A stretch of 64,000 nt of DNA from the NCBI GenBank assembly GCA_007115705.1, contig QXEO01001136.1:371757-435756 (forward strand). The letters are read 5' to 3'. Below the pieces are notes generated by a model that was given only the letters and a program-made list of their open reading frames with translations, did no database searches and was not told where the DNA came from. Numbering within the stretch: position 1 is the stretch's first letter; each line of letters opens with the position of its first letter. The position numbers were made by a program, and so were the translations under genes. Positions 12,401-22,217 of this stretch are shown here, one piece after another. Origin of the DNA: Dactylis glomerata. Taxonomy: Eukaryota; Streptophyta; Magnoliopsida; Poales; Poaceae.

Positions 12401-14037
12401 CATCATCATCCTTCTTGGAGTACTCCGGAGGTAGAATGAAATTTTCCATGAGCTTCCTCCAAAGGTCTTTCTTGGATCTTTTGTTCACAAAAGTAGCTCC
12501 AAGATGTGCCTTCTTTGGCTCGTGCCATTCTTGAACCATGATCGGGATCATGTCCCTAACAATCACTCCGCATTGATTTATAAATTTTGTTGCGTGCTGT
12601 TTTGGCTCCAACGGTTTGCCATCTGGAGATACTACATCGATGGTCAGCTTCTGATTCGCACTCAACTTTTGGCTCGGACCTCGTTTAGAATATGATTTGC
12701 TCGATCCGGAGGGCTGAAAAAAGAAAGAGTCGTTAATACATATATGCATATTCCCTTCGTATCACCAAAAGCTAAATCTATATACCTCGCCATCGGCGTT
12801 TGATTGCAATTGTCGTTCGGCATCGGTGTTTGTTTGCCCTTCGTCGTCAAACGTTTCTATCTCCATTCCGTCACCGGAAGGGTTAAGAAACGACGAAACA
12901 TCTTCTTCAAGTTCAGCTTCTCCGGCACCTTCTCGGCCAACTCCTTCTCGGCCGGCTACTTCGGGGTCTTCTCGATCGGCACCTTCTTGATGCACATATA
13001 CATTCTCACGTATCATGCCAAATAAGAGTTCTTCAGGGTGGCATGGGTCATTTTGACCGTCCATGTCTCTTCTAAAGAAAGGTAAAACAAGTTAGTGACA
13101 CATATTTGATCAATAACCAAAAAAAGGGGGCGTTGGCTGAGCGCCGACGTGGTGGGGGGAAGACCCCCTCACCGCGTCGGCGCCCGGCCAACGCCCCCTT
13201 TTAGTATACATATTTGATCAATAACCAAAAAAAAAGGGGCGTTGGCCGAGCGTCGACACGGTGGGAGGAAGACCCCCTCACCGCGTCGGCGCCTGGCCAA
13301 CGCCCCCTTTTAGTACACATATTTGATCAATAACCAAAAAAAAGGGGGCGTTGGCCGAGCGCCGACGCGGTGGGGGGAAGACCACCTCACCGCGTCGGCG
13401 CCCGGCCAACGCCCCCATTTAGTACACATATTTTTCTAACTATTTTTCTAACTAATTCATCTAACCATTTTTTCTAACTAATTCATCTAACAATTTTTTC
13501 TATCATTTTTTTCTAACTAATTCATCTAACATTTTTTCTAACTAATCATCTAACTTTTTTTCTAACATTTCTTTTAACTTTTTTTCTGCAGGGGGCGTCG
13601 GAGAGGACGTACCTGCAGGGGCGTCGCGCCGGCGGCGGTGGTGGCGGCGGTGTGTAGTGGCATCAGAGGGCGCCGGCGGTGGCGTCGGAGGGCGCCGGCG
13701 GTGGCGTCGGAGGGCGCCGGGCGGCGGTGGTGGCGTCGGCGTGCAGGGGCGCGTCGTGGGAGAAGGGCGCGCGCCGGCGGTGGTGTGCCGTCGGAGGGCG
13801 CCGGCGGCGGTGGTGGCGTCGGAGGGCGTCGGCGCTGGTGCGGGCGGCCGGCGTCGGTGCGGGCGGCGGAGGTGCGGGCGGCGTCGGTGCGGGCAGCGGA
13901 GGTGCTGTCGGCGGAGGTACTGGCGGCGGAGGTGGCCGGGCGCGGGGCGGCCGACGGGGCGGGCGACGGCGCGGGCGGCGTGACCTCGCTTCCGCCAGAG
14001 CTTGCTCTGGAAACTGCCGCGCCTTCGTCTTCCTCAT
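9428..14037 (-). CDS. CACTA second gene: TnpA-like region, proline-rich linker and Ulp1-like cysteine protease end (multi-exon)
   Basis: A chain of minus-strand exons is visible. A GC-rich Arg/Pro/Ala stretch starts with ATG at 14037 and may be a first exon. A clear acidic exon starts with ATG at 13064, with donor near 12788 (GAG/GTATAT) and acceptor near 12714. A basic region (12716-12117, QKLTIDVVSPDGKPL) typical of plant CACTA second ORFs follows. Next comes a coiled segment with a Pro-rich tract (11093-11908) and blocks at 10376-10840. The end (about 9428-10270) has HWILL (His codon 9813-9815), HILDSL (Asp codon 9762-9764) and NLCGFYVC (Cys codon 9509-9511), the His-Asp-Cys triad of C48 (Ulp1/SENP-like) proteases. 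Exon borders are approximate and small lesions were not excluded. Confidence 0.72.
13101..13430. repeat. Three tandem long hairpins in the CACTA element
   Basis: Hairpins span about 13126-13198, 13236-13307 and 13344-13416, within a direct repeat of about 109 bp that also contains CATATTTGATCAATAACC. Each has GC-rich arms of roughly 33-35 bp (GGGGGCGTTGGC at one side, GCCAACGCCCCC at the other) and a loop of a few bases. They lie upstream of the ATG at 13064, so a transcript starting near the TATA box at 14073 would include them, probably in an intron or leader. Confidence 0.9.
13431..13572. repeat. T-rich short tandem repeat
   Basis: An imperfect array of a unit like TTTTTCTAACTAATTCATC, between the hairpin array and the GC-rich putative first exon. 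Confidence 0.8.
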
Positions 14038-14072
14038 CTGGATCGGGATGGAGAAGGCACGGGCGGTGCAGC

Positions 14073-14081
14073 ATTTATATA
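14073..14081 (-). promoter_or_regulatory. TATA box of the CACTA second gene
   Basis: On the minus strand this reads TATATAAAT, 36 bp upstream of the ATG at 14037. A cluster of the element's CTTTAGTCCCGG motif lies immediately upstream (14089-14290). The arrangement suggests that the element's own DNA-binding protein may act on this promoter; that is inference. Confidence 0.6.
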
Positions 14082-14088
14082 CCCCAGG

Positions 14089-14290
14089 ACCTTTAGTCCC
14101 GGTTGGTAATGTGATCCGGGACTAAAGACCCTTTAGTCCCGGGTCATTTTACCAACCGGGACTAAAGGTCACCCTTTAGTCCCGGATGGTAAAAAGGCCC
14201 GGGACTAAAGGCCCATTTTGGGCGGTTCCCAAAATTTGCGCGCGCAGGGACCTTTAGTCCCGGGCCGTTTCCTCGACCGGGACTAAATGG
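14089..14290. repeat. Internal cluster of the CACTA subterminal motif, first
   Basis: At least three inverted pairs of CCTTTAGTCCCGG / CCGGGACTAAAGG, with the same motif as both element ends but located inside the element, beside the minus-strand promoter. From 14291 to 14615 there is AT-rich sequence without a gene. Confidence 0.88.
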
Positions 14291-14615
14291 TCTTTTGAAT
14301 AAACTTAACAAATTGCAATTTAGCTTGACTGAATATTCGAATTGAATTTCTGAGAAATCTACAACTGCAAATCGAGTGATTCAAAATCCTAAAATCACAA
14401 ATTTAAATATCTATCAAATGCCACTATTCCCATATTTGTATGATAATCCAATAATTTTACATAATGAAAATACTCCAAATATGCTTATAGAAACTTTGAA
14501 AATTCATATCTAAAGATTTACAAATCTAAATTGTTTAAAATTGAGTAACTAATTCAAAACCATTTTCTATTTTCAAAACCAGAAGATTAAAATAAGTTTG
14601 AGATTACCCAACACT

Positions 14616-15045
14616 GTTAGAGGATATGGAGTCTTTCACGGGCTTGCAGAGAAATTTTTCCGAGGCGGAGCTTCCGAAGATGCCGTAGGGCATGAGCACC
14701 AACGACATCTTCGAGAAGCTCCGCCACGGTATATTTCCCAACCCTTTACCCAACACTGTTAGAGGATATGGAGTCTTTCACGGGCTTGCAGGGAAATTTT
14801 TCTGAGGCGGAGCTTCCGAAGATGCTGTAGGGCGTGAGCACCAACGACATCTTCGAGAAGCTCCGCCACGGGAGATTTCCCAACCCTTTCCTCCATAACT
14901 GTTAGAGGAGTTGGAGTCTTTCACGGGCTTGCAGGAAAAAATTTCCGAGGCAGAGCTTCCGAAGATGCCGTAGGGCGTGAGCACCAACGACATCTTCGAA
15001 AAGCTCTGCCACGGGAGATTTCCCAACCCTTTCCTCCATCCATGG
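14616..15045. repeat. Three tandem copies of a 142-bp unit with internal inverted repeat
   Basis: Units begin GTTAGAGGA at 14616, 14758 and 14901. Each contains GGCGGAGCTTCCGAAGATG and, about 20 bp later, the near-complement CATCTTCGAGAAGCTCCGCC, so each can fold into a hairpin. The array lies between the two internal motif clusters and the two divergent promoters. Confidence 0.9.
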
Positions 15046-15218
15046 GGATGAAACTCTCCCTGCCTTCGAGCTGTGCTTGCCATGGCGTATCGATGATCCT
15101 TTTATAGGCACGGCGCCACTTCTACTTTTCTCTTGTTCCTCCGACAGGGGCGTCGTGCGCTACATGCTTTATCTCATCGAGCAGTGCATCCACCCACGCA
15201 TCCTTATCCAGCTAACAG

Positions 15219-15351
15219 CTTTAGTCTCGGTTGCACCCACCAGCCGGGACTAAAGGTTACTCACACGTCCTTATCCCACCGACAGTTTTGTTAGATGACA
15301 CAAAAACCACCTTTAGTCCCAGTTGTACCCACCAGCCGGGACTAAAGGTTA
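15219..15351. repeat. Internal cluster of the CACTA subterminal motif, second
   Basis: Two inverted pairs, about 15220-15262 and 15311-15351, each with CTTTAGTC..GGTTG on one side and AGCCGGGACTAAAGGTT on the other. They sit about 90 bp upstream of the TATA box of the plus-strand ORF. Confidence 0.88.
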
Positions 15352-15436
15352 GATGGTTTCCCGCGCCACTGTGTTCCCGCCTATTTTCTTCTCGCGCTTT
15401 CCACTGCTTCCCGCCTCTGTCTTCCCGCCATTTTTC

Positions 15437-15448
15437 ACTATATATATG
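15437..15448 (+). promoter_or_regulatory. TATA box of the plus-strand CACTA ORF
   Basis: ACTATATATATG lies about 65 bp upstream of the ATG at 15514. It is a good plant TATA match in the right orientation. Confidence 0.6.
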
Positions 15449-15513
15449 TAGGCTTGGCCTCCATTTACATATCACATCTAGACTCATATCTGCAAACCTC
15501 ATCACTCTCTTCC

Positions 15514-16041
15514 ATGGCTTCCATCGTATCTCTAACCCCCCAGGAGGCGGAGGCGCTTTGCGCCTCAAACTACCCCTGCCCGCTGGGCTACCGCGTCCCC
15601 AGCGGCTGGATGCTGAGCGTCGGAGGCGTACCGGTCCCTCATGTCCCTCTAGGTGTGGCGCGCCAGATGGCCATCACGAACCACTACTACTTCGAGCTCA
15701 CGCCAGAGCAGCGGAGGAATCCCCCGTGGCATCCCGACTACAGCCCGACTTGGGACGCCTTCTTCATCAATCGGCGTGAGAGTGCGCTTGCCAGGCACGA
15801 GGAGGATGGCCCGCCTCGTTCGATCTTCAACGAGGCCGGCCGTCGGCTGTGGTGGCGCGGCCGGACTCTCCAGAGCGTCATGGCCTACCGTGGCCCCCGC
15901 CTGCGCTACCCTCAGTCTCAGCCCACGCGTGCTCACCTGCCGAGGTTCGACTACCGCGACCCCGATGCCAGCGACAACGACGTCGGCGACTACGACGACT
16001 ACAGTGGCGACGTTTATAGGGCTAGGCACAACTATGACTGA
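15514..16041 (+). CDS. Small CACTA-borne protein of unknown function
   Basis: The ATG at 15514 (MASIVSLTPQEAEAL) is preferred: it is the first ATG after the TATA box at 15437, and the same frame upstream has only a TTG. The product is 175 residues, rich in Arg, Tyr and Pro, with PPWHPDYSPTWDAFF in the middle and an acidic Asp/Tyr tail (DNDVGDYDDY). No signal peptide, membrane segment or catalytic motif was recognised. It is GC-rich, unlike the AT-rich sequence downstream, and is transcribed in the opposite sense to both other genes of the element. It could be an accessory protein of the transposon or a captured host exon. The frame is intact. Confidence 0.6.
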   Translation: MASIVSLTPQEAEALCASNYPCPLGYRVPSGWMLSVGGVPVPHVPLGVARQMAITNHYYFELTPEQRRNPPWHPDYSPTWDAFFINRRESALARHEEDGPPRSIFNEAGRRLWWRGRTLQSVMAYRGPRLRYPQSQPTRAHLPRFDYRDPDASDNDVGDYDDYSGDVYRARHNYD

Positions 16042-16240
16042 ATCACTCCAACATTCGAAAACAAGTTCGGCCGATTGTGACTTAATCTGCCCATGTACTT
16101 TAATTCCAGTTCAATCGTTTCCCCGCCTCTCGTGAGTGTTATTGTGATACATGATTAGAACAATACATTACATAAAATGTTTAATACATGATTAGAACAA
16201 TACATGATTAGAACAATACATGATTACACATGATTACACA

Positions 16241-19200
16241 TCATTTCTTCGCTAGTGTCCCTTGCTTACGATTGTGGCGTAACCATGGAGAATCTTCATT
16301 ATTTAACTTGAGGCTTGTGTCAGTGTTCACTCTGAAGGGCGGAATTTCACCAAACTGATTATAATCTTGTGACATGTCTGTCTTGTCCTCCACTCCCACG
16401 ATGGTTCTTTTCCCTGAAAGAACTATGTGGCGCTTTGGTTCATCACATGATGTATTCTCTTTGGTTCTTTTTCTTGGTTTGCTACTCATGTCCTTCACAT
16501 AGAAAACCTGAGCCACATCTTTGGCTAGGACGAATGGTTCATCAAGGTACCCTAGATTGTTGAGATCCACCATTGTCATTCCGTACTGCTCGTCCAACTT
16601 TACCCCACCTCCTGTCATCTTCACCCATTTGCACCGAAACAAAGGAACCTTAAAGTTAGGTCCATAATCAAGCTCCCATATCTCCTCTATGTAACCATAA
16701 TATGTGTCCGTTCGCCCTTTGCCGGTTACTGCATCAAAGCGGACACCACTGTTTTGGTTGGTGCTTTTTTTATCTTGGGCGACCGTGTAAAATGTATTCG
16801 CATTTATCTCGTACCCTTGGAAAGTCAATATAGTCGAAGATGGTAATTTGGCCAGCAAGTACAGCTGCTCTTCAACAACAGTGTCATTTATGAGATGTCT
16901 TTGCAACCAAACGCCGAAAGTCGCCATGTGGAGATGTAAAACAAAGGACTCAGGCTGCCCTGGGTTTGCTTGGCGTACAATATTCTTGTATTCCTCACTG
17001 TACGGAGCCACCAAGAGGGAATTTTGTAGAACTGTGTAGTGTGCTTGAGTCAACGAATGACCATCCCTACATATCATTGGTTTCTTTCCGATCATGCCTT
17101 TTCCACTAAGTCTCCCCTCATGACGCGATTGAGGAAGACCAATCGGCTTAAGGTCGGGAACAAAGTCAGCACAAAACTCAATGACCTCCTCTGTTCCATA
17201 TCCCTTGACGATGCTTCCTTCTGGCCTAGCACGGTTACGAACATATTTCTTTAAGACTCCCATGAACCTCTCAAAGGGGAACATATTGTGTAGAAATACA
17301 GGGCCGAGAATGGAAATCTCTTTGACTAGGTGAACCAGGAGGTGCGTCATAATATTGAAGAACGATGGTGGGAACACCAGCTCGAAGCTAACAAGACATT
17401 GGGCCACATCATTTTGTAACCGTGGTAGATCTTCTGGATTGATTACCTTCTGAGATATTGCATTGAGGAATGCACATAGCTTCACAATTGCTAGTCGAAC
17501 ATTTTCCGGTAGAAGCCCCTCAATGCAACTGGAAGCAATTGCGTCATAATCACGTGGCAGTCATGAGACTTTAGGTTCTGGAACTTTTTCTCTGCCATAT
17601 TTATTATTCCCTTTATATTCGATGAGAATCCAACCGGGACCTTTATACTGTTCAGGCATTCAAAAAAGGTGATCTTCTCTTCTTTAGTAAGAGCGTAGCT
17701 AGCGCGACCTTGAAATAGTTCCGGATGTCGGTCTTCTGGGTCTTTCACACATTGCAGGTCCTGTTGAGCTTCCTTTGTATCTTTTGTCTTCCCATACACA
17801 CCCAAGAAGCCTAGCAGGTTCACGCAAAGATTCTTCGTCACATGCATCACGTCGATTGCAGAGCGAACTTCTAGGAATTTCCAATACTCAAGCTCCCAAA
17901 ATATAGATTTCTTCTTCCACATGGGTGCGTGTCCGTCTGCGTCATGCGGAACAGATTGTCCGCCAGGACCCTTTCCAAATATTACTTCTATATCTTTGAC
18001 CATATCGAATACATCATCACCAGTATTTTCCTTAGGTGGCTCCCGGTGATCTGCCTTACCGTTGAAATGCTTGCCTTTTTTTCTTACGGCATGAATTTTG
18101 CTAAGAAATCGACGGTGCGATATGTACACATTCTTCTTACAATTAGCTAAATATATACTTTCAGTCTCTTGTAAACAGTGTGTGCATGCCTTGTATCCCT
18201 TGTTTGTCTGTCCTGAAATGTTACTAAGAGCAGGCCAATCATTGATGGTAAGGAACAACAACGCTCGTAAGTCAAATTCCTCTTGTTTGTGCTCATCCCA
18301 CACACGTACGCCTGGTTTGGCCCACAGATGTAAAAGTTCATCAACTAATGGCCTTAGGTACACATCAATATCATTGCCGGGTTGCTTCGGACCTTGGATG
18401 AGCACTGGCATCATAATGAACTTCCGCTTCATGCACAACCAAGGAGGAAGGTTATAGATGCATAGAGTCACGGGCCAGGTGCTATGACTGGAGCTCTGCT
18501 CCCCAAAAGGATTGAAGCCATCTGTACTTAGACCAAACCGTATGTTCCTTGCGTCACCTGCAAAATCTTTAAACTTATTGTCGATCTTTCTCCATTGAGA
18601 CCCATCAGCGGGGTGTCTCAACATCCCGTCTGACAAACGGTCATCTTTGTGCCATCGCAATAACTTGGCATGCTCTTTGCACCGAAACAAACGTTTCAAC
18701 CGTGGTACTATAGGAGCATACCACATCACCTTGGCAGGAACCCTCTTCTTGGGGGGCTCGCCCTCAACATCACCAGAGTCATCTCCTCTGATCTTATACC
18801 GCAATGCAGTGCATATCGGGCATTCAGTCGAATTCTCATAGTCACCACGATAGAGGATGCAGTCATTAGGACATGCATGTATCTTCTGAACCTCTAAACC
18901 TAGAGGGCAGACAATCTTCTTGGCTTCGTACGTACTGGTGGGCAATTCGTTATCCTTTGGAAGCATATTCCTCATTATTTTCAGTAACTTTTCAAATCCG
19001 GAGTCAGATAGACCTTCCTCTGCCTCCCATTTCAGCAATTCAAGTGTGCTGCCTAGCTTTTTCAGACCATTTTGGTAGTTTGGGTATAAGGACTTTTTGT
19101 GATCCTCTAACATGCGATCCAACTTCTCCCTCTCCTTATTAGTTTCGCATTCTCTCCGTGCATCAGCAATGGTCCGACCGAGATCATCAGGGGCCTCATC

Positions 19201-19572
19201 ATGTGTCTCTCCTTCAGCTTCCCCTTCAGCTCCCCCTTCAGCTCCCCCTTCAGCTTCTCCCATGAAAGTATCACCATATTCAAGGAACCCAGGATAGTTG
19301 TCATCATCCTCTTCTTCATTGTTTTCCATTGTAACACCTCTTTCTCCGTGCTTGGTCCAACAATTGTAGCTGGGCATGAAACCGTGCTAAAGCACGTGCA
19401 CGTGAAGGGTTCTTGATGAAGAGTAATTCTTCAAATTCTTACACACACTACATGGACAGACAACAAAACCATTCCGCTTATTCGCATCAGCCACACGGAG
19501 GAAATCCTGCAAGCCCTTAATGAACTCGCTTGAGACTCGGCTACCGTACATCCATTGCCGGTTCATCTGCAT
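16241..19572 (-). pseudogene. CACTA transposase, Tnp2 type
   Basis: Reading from 19572, a short N-terminal module with CPCSVCKN matches the transposase-associated zinc-like domain that precedes Tnp2 proteins. The catalytic Tnp2 region follows (about 18900-17600, for example FLTINDWPALSNISGQTNKG, ACTHC, and DVMHVTKNLCVNLLG). After 17491 come a DUF4218-like part (HMFPFERFMGVLKKYVRN as HNMFPFERFMGVL in this copy) and a DUF4216-like part (YYGYIEEIWELDYG, FRCKWV). Two lesions break it: an in-frame TAG at 19387-19389 and a frame change near 17513 in a run of G. The order of domains is that of autonomous plant CACTA elements, so this is a recently damaged autonomous copy. Confidence 0.9.
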
Positions 19573-20164
19573 TATTATGTAAGTATATAATAAACCAAAT
19601 TAATACAAGGAATAAACTCACATTGCATATAAATTATATATACTCCCACATTACTCTCTAATGTTACAAAAATTATTGCAAATAAATCCTACTCAAAAAT
19701 TATTATTGTAAATCACATAAGCTCATAATTACTCCCACATTACTTTCTAACATTAATTACTCCACAAATCCCTCTATTTTTTTGAGCATAAAAAGAGCTA
19801 TATATGTGCATGCCAAATTTCTACTTTATACTCATTTTGGTCAACATACAAGTACACCACCTCTACACATGTGCAAACTAAGGAATTAATTTAAGCTCAA
19901 ATACTATATAAATCAAATAAACTCCCATAATTACTCCCAAATTATAGCCACAAATCTCACCACATCTAGAGCATTATATGAGCTAAATTAGCAATTAAAG
20001 ATGAGAGAGTAAAGTTGCTAACCTTTTGAACCAATTAGATAGATGAAATAACTCAAAATCTTGGATAATTTTGATAAAAAAATTGGGCATGACCTCTCCA
20101 CTCAATCCAAGCTTCCGACCACCATTAGTGTACTGGCAGGCTCGGGGGAAGAGAAGCTCAATTT
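19573..20164. other. Gene-free AT-rich stretch inside the CACTA element
   Basis: Upstream of the transposase. It holds repeated CTCCCACATTACT and CTCATAATTACTCCC phrases but no ORF. The transposase promoter is presumably here; no convincing single TATA box could be chosen among the AT-rich candidates. Confidence 0.6.
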
Positions 20165-20432
20165 TGTAGGCGACGGCCTTTAGTCCCAGTCCGTGTTAAA
20201 GGCCGGGATTAAAGGTCGCCCTTTAGTCCCGGTCGTTAACACGGGTCGGGACTAAAGGCCGCCGCCCGTGGGGTTCCCGCCAGCCAACCCTTTAGTCCCG
20301 GTCCGTGTTAACGACCGGGACTAAAGGTCCATTACGAACCGGGACTAGGTGCTGGCCGTGCCCCAGAGACACAAACCGGGACTAATGCCCCCTTTAGTCC
20401 CGGCCCAAATAGTTTGGGGACTAAAGGTGGCG
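20165..20432. repeat. Right subterminal motif cluster of the CACTA element
   Basis: About ten copies of CTTTAGTCCCGG or its inverse, mostly as inverted pairs (for example CCCTTTAGTCCCGGTC with GGGACTAAAGGCC). It is denser than the left cluster. Confidence 0.88.
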
Positions 20433-20440
20433 GATAGAAG

Positions 20441-20458
20441 CCTCTTTTTCCACTAGTG
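20441..20458. repeat. Right terminal inverted repeat of the CACTA element
   Basis: CCTCTTTTTCCACTAGTG, the inverse of the left end with the canonical CACTA terminus, followed by GTA. Confidence 0.93.
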
Positions 20459-20461
20459 GTA

Positions 20462-21681
20462 CTAGCAACAAATAATGTAGATCGGTGGAAGTATTAGATT
20501 AGACTCGCAAGTGAGGTCTTTTGGGAACACTTTGAGAAAGTATCTTCTAAGCTAGTACTACAAAACGTTCTCTGTCAGCTGATTGCCTCGAGTCTGGTGA
20601 CGGATTTTTTTCCCAATGCATCCTATTCCTACAAAGCAAGACACACACAAAGAAACTCGTTTGGCTTTGTATATTATTTTTTTCATTTTGCAACTTGATA
20701 TTACTTATGGTGTTGCGGAACGATAAAGTGTAGTGAAGACTCAAACATTTAGTGGCATAAAAAAGGACCGGCGAACTAAATTACTAATATGGTGGTATAG
20801 TTGCTAACACGCCTGAACGGTTGGTAGCTCATTCATTTTTGTTAGTTTCATGGTAATTGTTTTGCATTCACTGGTTGGTGTGTCAATTTTAATATACATC
20901 CATGAACAATGGCGATACCGTGAGTTTTTAACCTAAGGACTGCCGTGATGATATGATTGGCCTTGATATCCATATCTGGGAGAAGATGCATGTAGTGGAT
21001 AACATCTCTATCTACTGCACTTGGGAGAAGACAAAACCACTATAGATGTTGATCCATCGACTGAGATGCGTCATCTGTAATCGCTCCATCTTGTACCTTC
21101 GCCATTGTTGGTGCTCGGCTCAAGTCTACCCTTGTCTGTTGTCTCTAGTTCATCATTCAATCAATGCGAAGATCTAAGTGATTGGTGCATTGTGTAAATC
21201 GCTCCATCTTCTACCTACACCCTTCTCGGTGCTCGTCTTGTTTGCCATTGTCCCCAATTTGTTGCTATATGCATGCAAAAGACTCCATCTTCTACCAGCT
21301 CATACGACTCTACTTCTTCTTCTGAGCATGAACCAGAACCAGAAGTCTAGTCCTAGTACTCGCAAAATTTAAAGGATAAAAGCGGGAGCGGAAGCCCTAG
21401 ATGTATGATGTGTTTTCCAAATTTAGGGCCTCCAATATCTGGAGAGTACAGATGATTCCACAGAAAAACTGATAGCACACAAGGGCGTTGTCTAAGGACT
21501 TAGACTCTACCCTGCAGTGAATTGTTTCAAAAATCAAAGTATTCTAAAACCAAATTGTTATTATGCCTAGGCAACAAATACTACAGTTTTAGGAGAAGTG
21601 GTTGGGACCTCTTTTTACATACGGCAAAACCAGTGCATTAACGTAAATAACGTAGAACATAATTAGCTGTAGTTCTCTCTA
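20462..21681. other. Gene-free flanking DNA between the CACTA and copia elements
   Basis: No gene or known element end was recognised. A degenerate local repeat (ATCGCTCCATCTT, then GGTGCTCG, near 21080 and again near 21197) is visible. Confidence 0.5.
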
Positions 21682-21686
21682 AAGCC

Positions 21687-22005
21687 TGTTATAAAAGCGA
21701 TAGGCAATAATGAAGAACGAAAAAGAAATCACAACACGGAGACACAAGATTTTAACGTGGAAAACCCTCTCCAACAAAGAGAGGTAAAAACCACGGGCGC
21801 CAGCCAGCAAAACTTCACTATATCGGGTGTATGTTTACAAACGCCGTGGGCTATCTTATGATGCGATAAACCCTAGTCGGCGGCTTACAAGGAGTATATA
21901 TAGACGGTAGCAACGATCCACTCGGCCCAAGCCTCCGGCGACGGGCCTCGCTCCGCTCATCAGAAGTTGGCCTCTACTTTATAGAATTTGAATCAGAATA
22001 TAACA
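21687..22005 (-). repeat. 3' LTR of the copia element
   Basis: 319 bp. It contains GGAGTATATATAG (about 21892-21904), whose reverse complement is a TATA box in element sense. The purine-rich strand of the adjacent tract (reverse complement AAGGTGGAGTT, 22006-22016) is the polypurine tract. Confidence 0.93.
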
Positions 22006-22217
22006 AACTCCACCTTGAGACAAATTCCTTGTAGCATGAACTTCAACAATCACCTGAATCAACAAAGAAAACACTTGCTGGCGCCAAACAGCCACTTGGG
22101 CTAAACAGTTATACTAACTAAGCTTGAGCAAAGCTCAAACTTAGCAATAGGAACAGGCTTTGTCATCATATCAGCAGGATTATCATGAGTACTAATCTTG
22201 CATACCTTCAGTTTACC

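Larger units (their letters stand above)
8773..20458 (-). mobile_element. CACTA (En/Spm) DNA transposon, 11.7 kb
   Basis: The left end reads CACTGGTGGAAAAAGGGC and the right end, in reverse complement, CACTAGTGGAAAAAGAGG. Both are flanked by the 3-bp target duplication GTA (8770-8772 and 20459-20461), as is normal for the superfamily. Subterminal regions are packed with direct and inverted copies of a CTTTAGTCCCGG motif. Inside are a Tnp2-type transposase and a second gene with a Ulp1-like protease end, both on the minus strand, plus a small plus-strand ORF. The transposase has a premature stop and a frameshift, so this copy is probably not autonomous. Confidence 0.95.

Noticed and set aside
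13638..14125. Several overlapping plus-strand frames rich in Gly, Arg and Ala
   Set aside because: They arise from GC-rich trinucleotide-like sequence; the minus-strand frame from 14037, downstream of a TATA box, is the better candidate and even that is uncertain.
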